Shown in pieces: positions 17,575 to 27,523 of a DNA stretch of 56,995 bases (position 1 is its first letter; each line of letters starts with the position of its first letter). A program made the translations under genes and the position numbers. Under the pieces are notes generated by a model. The model was given only the letters and a program-made list of their open reading frames with translations, ran no database searches and was not told the DNA's origin. The DNA is from Paenibacillus roseus (GTDB lineage: Bacteria; Bacillota; Bacilli; Paenibacillales; Paenibacillaceae): NCBI RefSeq assembly GCF_016424485.1, contig NZ_JAELUP010000065.1, positions 1 to 56,995 of the forward strand, given 5' to 3'.

Positions 17575-18333
17575 ATGATCATTAAACGGTTTGATAGGCA
17601 GGAAGAACTGGACCGGTATGCGGCGCATCTGATCAACACTATCGTCAGAGAGAAGCAGCACCCAGTGCTGGGACTTGCTACAGGCTCCACTCCGGTCGGC
17701 ATTTACAAAGCTGTTATTGAAGAAGCGTCCCGCACCAAGCTTTCCTTCGGCCATGTTACAACGTATAATCTAGATGAATATGTCGGGTTGGCTCCCGATC
17801 ATGAGCAAAGCTACAGCCGCTATATGAATGACCACCTGTTCAAGCATCTGGACTTGGGGAAGGGCAATACCCACCTTCCTGACGGGCTCGCGGCTGATCC
17901 TGAGGCAGAGTGCCGCAGATACGACGAGATGCTGGCCCAGCAACCGCTTGATGTACAGCTCCTTGGGGTCGGACACAACGGACATATCGGTTTTAACGAG
18001 CCGGATGCCCAGTTGCATGGCAGAACCCATGTGGTCAAGCTGAAGGAAGAAACAAGGAAAGCAAATGCGCGTTTTTTTGATCAGGCCGAGCAGGTGCCGG
18101 AATTTGCCTTCACCATGGGTGTAGGCTCGATTTTGAAAGCAAAAATGATCATTCTTGTAGCCAGAGGGGGCGATAAAGCCGCCATTGTGAAGAAGGCGCT
18201 GCAGGGACCGATCACGACCGAATGCCCGGCTTCCCTGCTGCAAACCCATGCGAATGTTATCGTTCTGCTTGACGCCGATGCAGGAAGGGATTTGATTGAG
18301 GATGGAACACGGTTCCAATTGGTACATTCATAA
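17575..18333 (+). CDS. nagB: Glucosamine-6-phosphate deaminase
   Basis: A 252-residue enzyme turning glucosamine-6-phosphate into fructose-6-phosphate and ammonia, the last step of N-acetylglucosamine use. The start is ATG 17575 (MIIKRFDRQEEL), nine bases after AAGGGAG; the earlier ATG at 17566 touches that ribosome site and cannot be used well. Motifs: LGLATGSTPVGIYKA (phosphate loop), TTYNLDEYVGL with the catalytic Asp, LGVGHNGHIGFNEP with the ring-opening His, and MGVGSILKAKMIILVARGGDKA. The length is that of the short Firmicute form without the allosteric C-terminal extension of E. coli. Its end overlaps nagA. Confidence 0.96.
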   Translation: MIIKRFDRQEELDRYAAHLINTIVREKQHPVLGLATGSTPVGIYKAVIEEASRTKLSFGHVTTYNLDEYVGLAPDHEQSYSRYMNDHLFKHLDLGKGNTHLPDGLAADPEAECRRYDEMLAQQPLDVQLLGVGHNGHIGFNEPDAQLHGRTHVVKLKEETRKANARFFDQAEQVPEFAFTMGVGSILKAKMIILVARGGDKAAIVKKALQGPITTECPASLLQTHANVIVLLDADAGRDLIEDGTRFQLVHS

Positions 18334-19471
18334 TGTACATTTGATTTTGGAGAACAGCATTGACAAAGGAGCATTAACTGTTGAGGACGGCATCATTGCT
18401 GCCGTTCATATTGGGGAAGAAGCCGAAGCGCCTGAGGGGGCGACGGTCATTGACGGAGAGGGCGGCTACATGCTTCCCGGCTTTATTGATATGCATGTTC
18501 ATGGCGGAGACGGCAGCGAGTACATGAATATCTCTCTTGAAGGGTATGAGGCAATATCCCGTTTCCATGCCAGCCAGGGCACGACAGGCCTGCTGGCCAC
18601 AACGGTTACCGCATCCCGGGAGGATATTGAGGGTGTGCTTGCCTGCGCGGCTGAATTCCAGGAACACTCGGGCGCATATGCCCGGCTAATAGGTGTGCAT
18701 CTTGAAGGCCCCTTCATTAGCCCGAAGTGGCCGGGAGCCCAGAACCCGGCTTATATCGCCAAGCCCCAACTCAGCTGGGTCAAAAGCTGGAACGAGCATT
18801 ATCCGGGCCTGATCCGCCAGCTTACGCTCGCTCCCGAAGCTGAAGGAGCCATGGAGCTGATCTCTTGGCTGGATAAACACGGCATTATTGCCGCTGCCGG
18901 ACATACGGACGCAGATTATGAGACCATCGTGGAAGCGGCGGAGCACGGCTTGTCGCAAGCTGTCCATGTGTTTAATGCCATGACACCGCTCCACCATCGC
19001 AAGCCGGGAACTGCAGGAGCCGTTCTGACACAGGACAGCATCTGTGCCGAGGTCATTGCCGACGGACACCATGTTCATCCCGCTGCAATCCGGTTGCTGC
19101 TGAAGGCCAAGCCCGCAGAGCAAGTTGTACTGATTACGGATGCCATGTCAGCCGCAGGTCTTGGAGACGGCTGCTACAAGCTTGGGGAATTGGATGTCCA
19201 TGTGAAGGGCGGCGTTGCTACGCTGGCCAAGGAAGGCAATCTGGCCGGCAGCACATTGACAATGATCCAGGCATTTCGATATATTCTGGAGCACTCGGAC
19301 CTTGAACCGTGGCAGGCAAGTCGCCTTGCCAGCGGCAACCCGGCCCGCCGTCTGCATATTTGGGAGCAGACCGGCAGTATTGCGGAAGGCAAGCTGGCTG
19401 ATCTTGTATGGACGGATAACGAATTTCGCATCCGAAAAACATGGGTAAGCGGCCTTGCCGTGAATGAATAA
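18302..19471 (+). CDS. nagA: N-acetylglucosamine-6-phosphate deacetylase
   Basis: A 389-residue amidohydrolase that removes acetate from N-acetylglucosamine-6-phosphate, providing the substrate of NagB. Motifs: LPGFIDMHVHGGDG near residue 58 (metal-binding His pair), GVHLEGPFISPK near 130 with the metal-binding Glu, AAGHTDADYE near 197, VHVFNAMTPLHHRKPG near 217, DGHHVHP near 250 and LITDAMSAAGLGDG near 277 with the catalytic Asp. The start overlaps nagB by 32 bases; ATG 18302 is chosen, but TTG 18296 is better spaced (six bases) from AGGAAGGG and would add two residues. Part of the nagB-nagA operon; no NagR gene is nearby. Confidence 0.95.
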   Translation: MEHGSNWYIHNVHLILENSIDKGALTVEDGIIAAVHIGEEAEAPEGATVIDGEGGYMLPGFIDMHVHGGDGSEYMNISLEGYEAISRFHASQGTTGLLATTVTASREDIEGVLACAAEFQEHSGAYARLIGVHLEGPFISPKWPGAQNPAYIAKPQLSWVKSWNEHYPGLIRQLTLAPEAEGAMELISWLDKHGIIAAAGHTDADYETIVEAAEHGLSQAVHVFNAMTPLHHRKPGTAGAVLTQDSICAEVIADGHHVHPAAIRLLLKAKPAEQVVLITDAMSAAGLGDGCYKLGELDVHVKGGVATLAKEGNLAGSTLTMIQAFRYILEHSDLEPWQASRLASGNPARRLHIWEQTGSIAEGKLADLVWTDNEFRIRKTWVSGLAVNE

Positions 19472-19511
19472 ACGAACTATAAAAAAACCAGCCGCCAGCC
19501 AGGGAACGCGG

Positions 19512-19559
19512 GAACAGCTTCATGCGAAGCTCGTGCAAGAACTTCGCATGGAGCTGTTC
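19512..19559. repeat. 48-base palindromic repeat, copy 1
   Basis: Between the convergent nagA and glycoside hydrolase genes. The left arm GAACAGCTTCATGCGAAGCT and right arm ending ATGGAGCTGTTC form a 21-bp stem with two non-Watson-Crick positions and loop GTGCAA. The same 48-base element, diverged at a few positions, is at 31098-31145. It may act as a terminator for both genes or be a REP/MITE-like mobile repeat. Confidence 0.85.
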
Positions 19560-19638
19560 TCTTCGGTCGTCATCTTCTTCCAGCATCATTACGATCAAGC
19601 GGTTACGCAGCACCAGAATCTGTGCTCGGATTCGTGCC

Positions 19639-22600
19639 TCAAATTGGCTCCACGGCTTCGACGGTCACAGTCGCTTCCGCATATATACCTGTCAGTGGAT
19701 TTGTAGCGCGAACGATTGCTTCGCCTGCCTTCAAAGCAGTTACTTCGCCTGTTCCATCAACCGTTACGATAGCAGGGTCGCTGCTGCTCCATATGAATCC
19801 GCTGTCCGTTGCATCCGTCGGTGTGAAAGTTGCCAGCAGTCCGGCGCTTTGGCCAATCGTAAGCGTCAATTGCTGCGGTTCCAAGCTGACATCGGTAATC
19901 GGAGTCAGCTCGAATCTGGCGGCATCGGCCCGCAGCGGACGGTTATGCGCCGGATTGGCATCCTCCAGCACCACATAGCTGTGCGATCCGGCCGGCAAAC
20001 GGTAAGTGCCCAACTCCTGCCATGATCCTTGAAGGAGAAATTGATTTATCACCATCTGGTCGATCAATTCGTCATCGACATAAATCGAGTACCTGGCAGC
20101 AGTTGTCGTATATGCCGGCGTTTCCGGATTACCCGGCAAATAAACGGAGATCCGATAGCCGCCTTCTTGAGGCAGCATAGGGGTCCATTTCGCCGAGGCG
20201 TCTGTGGGATGTGTAATCGCTCGTGATATGCCGCCATGATAGCCTTTCAACACTGTCGAGTTCACCCATTTATTCGTTGCTGTTCCCAGGCTGCCGTTTT
20301 GCTCCGTATACCCTGAAGTATTGTAATGGCTATCGATTGTGATTGGAACAATGACAGGGTGATCGACTACTCTAACGAGAACGTCGGCAAACTTGTGGGT
20401 TGCAGGATGGAAAGCGCGAATTGTCGTTTCTCCAGGATGAAGCGCTTGCAAGTTGCCGGCAGAGTCGATAGAAGCGACTTCATGATTGGAACTTGTCCAT
20501 ACTACCGTCCGATTGGTTGCTTCAACTGGAGTGAAGATCGGCATGAACGTATAGGCATCGCCGGCTTGAATTGTAAGAGAATCCAACTCCAAATCAAAGT
20601 CTGTCGCCGGAATCAGATCAAGCTTTAACGCATCGGCACGCAAAGGTCGATCATGCAGCGCGCTGCTGTCTTCAAGCAGTACATAGCTATTGGCTCCCCT
20701 GGGCATGTCGTAGACGCCGAGTTCCAGCCATTTCCCTTGTGCATGAAATTGATTGACTTCAATTTCATCAATCTTCACATCGTTCACATAAATAGAATAC
20801 AACGCTTGCTGAGTCGTATAGGCAGGCGCTGCAGGATTACCTGGCAAGTAGACGGAGATGCGATAGGGTCCAGGTACAGAAATGGCGGGAAGCCACCTCA
20901 CCGAAGCGCCGGTCGGGTGTGTAATCGCTCGCGAACCGCGTCCATCATATCCTTTCAACACCGAAGAAGTGACCCATTTGTTCGTCGCAGTACCCAGTGT
21001 ACCTTCCGTCTCGGCATACCCGCCGTCATAAAAGCTGTAAAGCAAGGATACAGGTCCCGTGATTTCAGGCACGATATCATTGATCTCAGTAAGCGATCCC
21101 TTTACATAGACAGGATCTTGTGTGAGAGAAAGAGAAACTACTCCATTGTCCGGTTGCAATTGCGTACTATTGCCCATCATATCCGTTAGTTGAACTGCCT
21201 CTGTTGTATGCAATTCAACTTCTGTGCCGGAAGGAGCGTACATAACATAAATATCGTCAGTGCCGTTATTGAACTTGTACACGTAAACGAGACCGGGGGC
21301 AACGTCCTCAATTTGAACGAACTGCGCATCCGACAATTGTCTAATGATTGTAGCGTAGGCGACGAACGAAGGCTTGGGCACATAAGCGCCTTTGGCATCA
21401 TCCGGGTGACGAACCATGCCGAAAGTTCCTTCAAAGTCATTAGGCAGCGTCGAACGATTTTGCAAATTGTAAATATTGATCGATTTAATGCCTTGTGTCA
21501 GAGCTGTCGCAACTCTGCGGGCCGTATAATTGGCTTGAACGTATTCATCGAAATTAAAGTTAGTAAAGCCTGTTTCCGACAAATTCATTGGAATAAGTTG
21601 ATTGTTGTTATATTGTTTCATCAAATTTTTGTGGTTCTCAATTTCGCCAATAATTTCTTCGGGTATCCGAACGTAGGAGTGGAAGGAATACTCATCCATA
21701 TACTGAAGAGCGCCCCTCTGATACAAATCCTCCAGAAAGTGCCCCGAACCAAACTCGGCGACATCCATGCCGGAAATCGTAACATTCGGAAACAGCGGCT
21801 TTAGTTCTTCATAGGTTGTTTTCAACAAGTTAAAATAAAATTCCGCTCTCTCTTCATCCGTATTCAGACCTTTGCTGAAAGATGGAATATCCGGTTCATT
21901 CCATACTTCAACCCAATTGACCTCGGGGTAGTTGCCAAGCAGTCCCTTCGCATAGTTGGCAAATGCAAGTCTGGCTTCTTCGCTGGTAGGAGACATGCCG
22001 TTATCATAGAGCGCATTGTATAGAGCCAACGTCATAAAGGGTTTAATTCCGTAAGTGCCCAGCAGATCGAGATAGTTGTCGTGGAAGACTTGAAACTCCA
22101 GTTCATTCGGGATCCGTTCCACGTCCTCCCAACGAAAGGAGTCACGCAAATATTTGACGCCAAGCTTGGCTGAGACCGGAACAAGAGCGTCCGCGCTTTG
22201 GGCTATGATATCTGTGCGCGCAGCGTGGGTTTGAACGGAAAAGGGCGAGTTCTCGATTGTGCTTGCATCGAAAGGAGCAACGACTGCAAACGATGTTTCC
22301 TTGATGGTCAACACGTTATCGCCCTGCTTGGCTGTAACAATCAATCGAAACCAGCCGTTGCGAGCAGGTTCAACGACCAGATCAGCTGTTCCGCCGCTGA
22401 TGGCTAGCTGACCGCTTTCCACCTCATTTCCCCAGTAGTCATAGTAAATCCAGTGTATTCCATCCCCTGAGGTATTGATTTTAAAGCTTTTCTCATCTGT
22501 GCTGTAAAAGATGTTGCCGGTAACCTTCTGAACAATTTGCAAGGCATCGGCATGTGCTACATGTGTATTCGACACAAATCCCCAGCTGCTTAATCCGAGC

Positions 22601-22647
22601 ACCAAGCAAACGACGAGTATCATAGACTTCATCTTGTGTTTAATCAA
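19639..22647 (-). CDS. Secreted glycoside hydrolase (clan A-type barrel) with two golvesin-like/Big_2 modules
   Basis: A 1002-residue exported protein. The TTG start at 22647 is ten bases after AAGGAGG. A signal peptide ends at about AHA33. After an Ig-like N-terminal domain (about 35-125) a TIM-barrel region spans about 130-435, with VEVWNEPDIPSF (Glu251, likely acid/base) and NLSETGF (Glu358, likely nucleophile), the arrangement of clan A retaining hydrolases such as GH39 or GH5; I cannot fix the family. Then a duplicated module: golvesin-like beta domain 535-680 plus Big_2 domain 683-760, and again 767-917 plus 918-997. These probably bind glycans or the cell surface. It is the last gene of the ABC transporter operon, so it likely releases the sugar taken up. 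No S-layer (SLH) anchor is present. Confidence 0.85.
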   Translation of the reverse strand: MIKHKMKSMILVVCLVLGLSSWGFVSNTHVAHADALQIVQKVTGNIFYSTDEKSFKINTSGDGIHWIYYDYWGNEVESGQLAISGGTADLVVEPARNGWFRLIVTAKQGDNVLTIKETSFAVVAPFDASTIENSPFSVQTHAARTDIIAQSADALVPVSAKLGVKYLRDSFRWEDVERIPNELEFQVFHDNYLDLLGTYGIKPFMTLALYNALYDNGMSPTSEEARLAFANYAKGLLGNYPEVNWVEVWNEPDIPSFSKGLNTDEERAEFYFNLLKTTYEELKPLFPNVTISGMDVAEFGSGHFLEDLYQRGALQYMDEYSFHSYVRIPEEIIGEIENHKNLMKQYNNNQLIPMNLSETGFTNFNFDEYVQANYTARRVATALTQGIKSINIYNLQNRSTLPNDFEGTFGMVRHPDDAKGAYVPKPSFVAYATIIRQLSDAQFVQIEDVAPGLVYVYKFNNGTDDIYVMYAPSGTEVELHTTEAVQLTDMMGNSTQLQPDNGVVSLSLTQDPVYVKGSLTEINDIVPEITGPVSLLYSFYDGGYAETEGTLGTATNKWVTSSVLKGYDGRGSRAITHPTGASVRWLPAISVPGPYRISVYLPGNPAAPAYTTQQALYSIYVNDVKIDEIEVNQFHAQGKWLELGVYDMPRGANSYVLLEDSSALHDRPLRADALKLDLIPATDFDLELDSLTIQAGDAYTFMPIFTPVEATNRTVVWTSSNHEVASIDSAGNLQALHPGETTIRAFHPATHKFADVLVRVVDHPVIVPITIDSHYNTSGYTEQNGSLGTATNKWVNSTVLKGYHGGISRAITHPTDASAKWTPMLPQEGGYRISVYLPGNPETPAYTTTAARYSIYVDDELIDQMVINQFLLQGSWQELGTYRLPAGSHSYVVLEDANPAHNRPLRADAARFELTPITDVSLEPQQLTLTIGQSAGLLATFTPTDATDSGFIWSSSDPAIVTVDGTGEVTALKAGEAIVRATNPLTGIYAEATVTVEAVEPI

Positions 22648-22744
22648 GGTTCTTCTTCCTCCTTATAGTAATATTCTGCTGCTACGATGTTAATCCTGAA
22701 TCGCGATTTCACCTCCCCCCTTGAGAATTCAAGCTTGAGAATTG

Positions 22745-24100
22745 CTAGTTCAAGATGGCGCCGCGCCGCAGCAGCTCGTCCTGAACAAGCTCGGCCTTCA
22801 GTTCGCCCGGTGCCAACGATTGCTTGACGGACAAAGCGGCAGCAACGCCGGCCGCTTCGCCAAGCGCAATCGAGACAGACATGACCCGCAAGGAACTGAA
22901 TGCTTCATGCGTGGCCGAAATGCATCTGCCTGCGGCAATCAAATTGCTTACCTTATCCTGCAGCAAGCAGCGCAGCGGTATATCATAGGAGGCCCCTTGG
23001 CCAAGCTCCACATAATGCGTGCCTTGGCCAGTCGGATCATGAATATCAATCATATAGTGCGCTTGGGCCACCACATCGTCAAATTGCGTCAGTTGAATGA
23101 CGTCCGTTTCAGTTAAGGTATAGCTTCCTCTTATTCTACGGCTTTCGCGAATGCCCACCTGCGCGGCCACCCTTAATAGATAGCTTTGCTCAAAGCCAGG
23201 CGTATATGCTTTGAGAAACTTCACGCATTCTTCAATTTGGTAGCGCCCCTCGATTTCCGCCCTTGTCAAGTCCTCCGTCTTCGTACCATTCACCTGTTGG
23301 ATGCGAGTCATGTTCAAATAAATCACATCTGGTCTTCCCGGCAGCGTCCAGGCGATAGCAATCGATTGCCTAGGCACATTGAACAGAAAGCCATCGGCCT
23401 TTGCCTTGGCAATGCGTTCCTCCTGTCCACCGAAAATAATATGATTCATGCCGGAGATATGACCGTCGAACGGCGCCCCTTCAATTTGCTCAATCTCTCG
23501 AATGAGGCGGTCCGCATTCACGCCGCCAACGGCAAACATCAAAGACACCGGCTGCATCAGACCGTCCGACGGCCTGCCAATATCGTAAGGAACGCCCGCC
23601 CGCGCGCACACATCCGCATCTCCCGTTGCATCAATGAAGGTCGTTGCCCGAATGGCTTGCCTCCCCGATTTGCTCTCTACAATCAGCGCTTCCACACGGT
23701 CACTATTCATGACCACATCGGCAACCCATGTATGAAGCATCAGTTCTACACCGGCAGCCAGCAATGATTTCAAATAATAAAAGGCCAGCGCCTCGGGATC
23801 GAACGGCTCGTAATTATTTGTTTTTACCAGCGCGCCTTGCCGATACAGCTTTTCTCTCATCTCCTGATAAAGACCGCCGATTATCATGCGCTTCCCATCA
23901 TGAAAACCGCTGGAAAATCCGGATACCAGGCTGTTCGTGCCCACCCCGCCCAAATAGCCGTATCGTTCAATCAGCAACGTCCTGGCTCCACTTCTGGCGG
24001 ACGCCAGGGCGGCTGCGTACCCGGCAGGCCCTCCTCCAGCCACAACAACATCCACCTCCCTAACAACCTCGATGGATTGTTCAGGAACGATAATCAACAT
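22745..24100 (-). CDS. FAD-dependent oxidoreductase (FAD_oxidored family)
   Basis: A 451-residue flavoprotein. The dinucleotide fold starts at DVVVAGGGPAGYAAALASAR (Gly22-x-Gly24-x-x-Gly27), then LIERYGYLGGVGTNSLVSGF, FIDATGDADVCARAG and, near the end, IAAGRCISATHEAFSSLRVM with FAD-contacting residues. The family (PF12831) is often found with sugar ABC transporters and glycoside hydrolases and is sometimes fused to golvesin-like domains; here the golvesin-like domains are on the adjacent hydrolase instead. The substrate is probably a sugar or sugar acid, by inference. The start is ATG 24100, ten bases after GAAGGAGAG; the longer frame would overlap the permease gene. No signal peptide, so cytoplasmic. 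Confidence 0.88.
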   Translation of the reverse strand: MLIIVPEQSIEVVREVDVVVAGGGPAGYAAALASARSGARTLLIERYGYLGGVGTNSLVSGFSSGFHDGKRMIIGGLYQEMREKLYRQGALVKTNNYEPFDPEALAFYYLKSLLAAGVELMLHTWVADVVMNSDRVEALIVESKSGRQAIRATTFIDATGDADVCARAGVPYDIGRPSDGLMQPVSLMFAVGGVNADRLIREIEQIEGAPFDGHISGMNHIIFGGQEERIAKAKADGFLFNVPRQSIAIAWTLPGRPDVIYLNMTRIQQVNGTKTEDLTRAEIEGRYQIEECVKFLKAYTPGFEQSYLLRVAAQVGIRESRRIRGSYTLTETDVIQLTQFDDVVAQAHYMIDIHDPTGQGTHYVELGQGASYDIPLRCLLQDKVSNLIAAGRCISATHEAFSSLRVMSVSIALGEAAGVAAALSVKQSLAPGELKAELVQDELLRRGAILN

Positions 24101-24135
24101 AGCGCGAACACTCTCCTTCAATAAATTCCGATGAT

Positions 24136-24972
24136 TTACTTCATACCTGTATTTGAGATGCCTTCCACGAACCATTTCTGGAAGAACGCCACGATTACGA
24201 TAAGCGGTACAAGAGCCGATACAGAAGCCGCCATAACCAGGGTATAATCGGTTCCGTTCTCGTCAACAAAGTTAGTCAAGCCAAGCGGCAATGTATACAA
24301 GCTTGTATCACGCAGGAAAATAAGCGGATTTTCGTACTCGTTCCAGGTCCATGTGAAGGTCAGGATCAATAACGACACAAGTGCCGGCTTGGCCAGTGGG
24401 ATAAAAATTTGCCAATAAATTCGCCAATAACCCGCGCCGTCCACCTTGCCGGCTTCCAGCAGCTCGCCCGGAATCGTCAGGAAAAATTGTCGCATCAGAA
24501 AGGTGCCAATAACTGAGAAGATGCCGGGCAATATGATGGATAAATGCGTATTCACTAGTCCTACATAGTCGAATACGATAAAGCGCGGAACAAGTAAAAC
24601 TTGTGACGGAATGATCATGGTGGCCAGATAAAGCAGGAAAATGAAATCACGACCCTTGAAGTTCAGCTTGGCAAAGGCAAAGCCCGCAAGCGAGCTGGTC
24701 AACAAAGAGCCGATAACCGTAAAGACTGTAATTTTGATCGTATTCCAATAATATTGAACAAATTGATATTTCTCGCCCCAAACCGTTGCATAGTTGCGCC
24801 AGTTGAGCTCCTGGGGTATCCACTCGATTGGATAATTGAATATGTCCGCTTGTATTTTGAAGGATGCGGATAACATCCATAAGAACGGCGACAGGATTAT
24901 GACGGCCAACAGCAGCATCGCGGAAGTCGTAATCGTTTTTATAAGCATTGCGTTGAATTGCAGCTTTGTCAT
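24136..24972 (-). CDS. Carbohydrate ABC transporter permease (MalG/CUT1 type)
   Basis: A 278-residue inner membrane protein with six predicted helices. The EAA loop that docks with the ATPase reads EAGKVDGAGYWRIYWQIFIP, ending in PLAKPAL, as in CUT1 permeases. The N terminus with LSPFLWMLSASFKIQADIFN is typical of the MalG-like subunit. It partners the permease 21 bases upstream and the binding protein at 26055-27407. No ATPase gene is in the locus; CUT1 systems of Firmicutes commonly share a single MsmX/MsmK-type ATPase encoded elsewhere. The following FAD oxidoreductase gene begins 35 bases after its stop. Confidence 0.94.
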   Translation of the reverse strand: MTKLQFNAMLIKTITTSAMLLLAVIILSPFLWMLSASFKIQADIFNYPIEWIPQELNWRNYATVWGEKYQFVQYYWNTIKITVFTVIGSLLTSSLAGFAFAKLNFKGRDFIFLLYLATMIIPSQVLLVPRFIVFDYVGLVNTHLSIILPGIFSVIGTFLMRQFFLTIPGELLEAGKVDGAGYWRIYWQIFIPLAKPALVSLLILTFTWTWNEYENPLIFLRDTSLYTLPLGLTNFVDENGTDYTLVMAASVSALVPLIVIVAFFQKWFVEGISNTGMK

Positions 24973-24993
24973 CGTGTTTGTCTCACTCCTCGA

Positions 24994-25869
24994 TTAGAAA
25001 TGCTGTTGCCATTTTTTCTGACTTCTCCATTGCACAAGAGTTACAATGAAAATCATACAGAACAACAGCCATGACAAAGTTGCCGCATAGCCCATCTTGT
25101 AATATTGAAACGCCTGCAGATAGATGTGATAGGCCATAACCATAGTCGAATTGAGCGGCCCTCCTTGCGTCATGATATTGATGACCGCAAATACCTGGAA
25201 GGTGGAGATAATAAGTGTGATCGCTATGAGAAAGCTTGTGGGCTTTAACATAGGCACCGTAATTTTGAAAAACTGCGTCGCGCGATTAGCCCCATCAATA
25301 GAGGCGGCCTCATATAGATCCTTGGGAATTCCCTGCAAGCCAGCCATATACAGCACCAGAGTGTAGCCGATATACGTCCATGCGACGAGAATGATGATGG
25401 CGATTAACGCCCATTGCGGACTAGCCAGCCATCCCGGCGGATTGGAGATTCCGATATCCCGAAGGAAGGAATTAATCGGTCCGCTACGGGCATTGTAAAG
25501 TACGCTCCATACAATAGACACTGCAACGAGGCTGCTTACATACGGCAGAAAGAAAATCGTCCTCAACATGTTTTTCAAATAGACGAATCGATTAATAATG
25601 ACGGCTAGCATAAGTCCTGTCACCATTGCCAGAGGGACGGTAACTGCTGTGAATACCGCATTGTTAACCAATGCCCTGCCCAGATATTCATCTTTTGTCA
25701 TACGAACCACATTGTCGAGTCCGGCGAAAGTGAGTCCGCTAAATCCTTTCAGATAGTCCCAATCCATAAATACGAGATACAGACTGAATAACAAGGGCAA
25801 AACGATGAAAAAAAATACCCCCAACAGATTAGGCAATATAAATAAATATCCTGCGATATTTTCTTTCAT
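24994..25869 (-). CDS. Carbohydrate ABC transporter permease (MalF/UgpA type)
   Basis: A 291-residue inner membrane protein with six helices. The EAA loop is EAASIDGANRATQFFKITVP followed by MLKPTSF. The start PNLLGVFFFIVLPLLFSLYL is typical of UgpA-like subunits. It forms the membrane channel with the MalG-type permease directly downstream. Between it and the binding-protein gene lies a terminator-like hairpin, so it is probably expressed at a lower level than the binding protein. Confidence 0.94.
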   Translation of the reverse strand: MKENIAGYLFILPNLLGVFFFIVLPLLFSLYLVFMDWDYLKGFSGLTFAGLDNVVRMTKDEYLGRALVNNAVFTAVTVPLAMVTGLMLAVIINRFVYLKNMLRTIFFLPYVSSLVAVSIVWSVLYNARSGPINSFLRDIGISNPPGWLASPQWALIAIIILVAWTYIGYTLVLYMAGLQGIPKDLYEAASIDGANRATQFFKITVPMLKPTSFLIAITLIISTFQVFAVINIMTQGGPLNSTMVMAYHIYLQAFQYYKMGYAATLSWLLFCMIFIVTLVQWRSQKKWQQHF

Positions 25870-26003
25870 ATCCTCCCTGAACAGCCTGCCCGTTGCTTTA
25901 GTAATAATGAGTGTTCCCTCCTCGTGTCGAATATAGGCTTTATATTAATGACTTCAATCTCATAATGAAACGTAGTATTTTGGGCTTTTTCTGTCTTTTT
26001 TTT

Positions 26004-26043
26004 AAAAAAAGCGCCCGTTCATGACTGTCGTCAATGCAGGCGC
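26004..26043 (-). terminator. Terminator-like hairpin after the binding-protein gene
   Basis: On the minus strand GCGCCTG (26037-26043) pairs with CGGGCGC (26011-26017), with an inner TGAC-GACA-GTCA stem, followed by seven T (26004-26010). It probably lets only part of the transcripts proceed into the permease genes, a usual way to make more binding protein than membrane subunits. Confidence 0.75.
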
Positions 26044-26054
26044 CTTCTGTGTAT

Positions 26055-27407
26055 CTATTTGCTTTCCGCTTGAATGGCTTGATCCGCTCTGGCTTTGACC
26101 TTCTCCATTGCTTGCTCCAGAGACTGCGCGTTCATCATGTACTTCTCGGATTCTTCCGTCAAAATCTTGGTCAGCTCGGCGTAAGCGACCGACTTCACTT
26201 GCTTGGGGAACACATAATCAATGCTCAGCACTTGCTTCAAGGATTCCACATTGATAAAGTCCTCCGCTTCACCCACGAACAATTCAACGACCTCGTCCAT
26301 ATCCGCTTGTTTGTTAGTCGGAATACGTCCGCCAGGGATCATCGCCGTGTTGCCTTCGGTCAAATACCATGAAATAAACGACATCGCTTCTTCTTTATGT
26401 GCGCTATTGCTGTTGATGGAAATCAGATCATTGAAGCCCGCAATATTTACTTTTTCGCCTTTAGCGTATTGAGGGTTTGGCGCAAAGGCTACTTTAAATT
26501 CACGCGGGAATTCTTGCGTGTTTTTTACATACCGCATCAAATGTGTGCCGCCAAGAATCATATTGGCTTGGCCTGTAAACAATTCACTGTACGGCTTCAG
26601 ATTGCTGGATATCGACTCCGGCCAGCTTACCATCGACTTTTCATCATATAGTTGCTTCTGAAGCTGCATACCCTTCTCAACCGCATCGCTGCCGAAGCTT
26701 GACAAGCCCTCTGCATCATAATAAGAATCTTGCGGCTGTTTCAGCGTTAGCAATATTTTGGGCAAGATTTCTCCCGGCGCTTCAATAAAGCTGCCAAAAA
26801 CCCCATTATTCGTCAGCTTACCCGCAAGCGCAACATAATCGTCCCATGTCCAATCCGTTGGCAACGGTTCGCCCGCCGCCGTCAACGCCGTCTCATTAAA
26901 TAACACCATCGAAATTTGCTTCATAGCCGGCAAATAGAAAATTTGGCCATCTTGTCTTATGACATTGTCGTTGCCAATTACCGCGTCCACGTCAAAGCCT
27001 GCTTTCTGGATGAGTTCATCCAGAGAGGCTGTCATGCCAGCATTCATTCTGCGATTGAAATACGTTTCGCCATAGCTAATGAAGATGTCCGGCGCGTTTG
27101 TCTGGCTGATCAAAGCCGTATCCAGCTTCGTATTCCCGCTGTCATCGTTCACATAGCGCACATACTCGACCTGGACCTCTGGATTATTGGCATTCCAATT
27201 CGCCACAACATCTCCAGGACCGTTTTCCTCCGGCACCCCGCCCCAAATCTTTAGCTTCACGACTTGAGCGCTTGTCTTGTCCGTCGTCTGTTCCTTTGCC
27301 CCTGTTCCGCTGCTTGTGTTCCCATTGCTGCCGCCCGAACATGCGCTCAATATCACACTTAACGCAAGTATGCCAACTAGCACCGTAACCCACATGTTTT
27401 TTCTCAT
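26055..27407 (-). CDS. Extracellular sugar-binding lipoprotein of ABC transporter
   Basis: A 450-residue family 1 solute-binding protein. The start is ATG 27407 (MRKNMWVTVLVGILAL), nine bases after AAGGGG; the earlier in-frame ATG lies before that ribosome site. The lipobox is LSAC with Cys23, followed by a Gly/Ser/Thr linker. The fold begins with VKLKIWGG and shows FISYGETYFNRRMNAGMTAS, and later SFISWYLTEGNTAMIPGGRIP near the hinge. It captures an oligosaccharide outside the membrane and hands it to the permeases downstream. A consensus -35 (TTGACA at 27456-27461) lies upstream but with a poor -10. The neighbouring hydrolase suggests the ligand is a polysaccharide fragment. Confidence 0.94.
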   Translation of the reverse strand: MRKNMWVTVLVGILALSVILSACSGGSNGNTSSGTGAKEQTTDKTSAQVVKLKIWGGVPEENGPGDVVANWNANNPEVQVEYVRYVNDDSGNTKLDTALISQTNAPDIFISYGETYFNRRMNAGMTASLDELIQKAGFDVDAVIGNDNVIRQDGQIFYLPAMKQISMVLFNETALTAAGEPLPTDWTWDDYVALAGKLTNNGVFGSFIEAPGEILPKILLTLKQPQDSYYDAEGLSSFGSDAVEKGMQLQKQLYDEKSMVSWPESISSNLKPYSELFTGQANMILGGTHLMRYVKNTQEFPREFKVAFAPNPQYAKGEKVNIAGFNDLISINSNSAHKEEAMSFISWYLTEGNTAMIPGGRIPTNKQADMDEVVELFVGEAEDFINVESLKQVLSIDYVFPKQVKSVAYAELTKILTEESEKYMMNAQSLEQAMEKVKARADQAIQAESK

Positions 27408-27523
27408 CGGAATAATCCCCTTCATATTGGCTGTATTTGTTGTGGTTCATCGACATGTCAAGAATACCAAGCCGCCTTTTTGCTTTGAAGGTATTATTCC
27501 TGTGTAAATCTGTCTCATATCAC

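Noticed and set aside
19218..19613. 131-residue minus-strand frame opposite nagA, with GTG start
   Set aside because: Most of it is antisense to nagA. Only the part near the palindrome is of interest and is described as a repeat finding, not as a gene.
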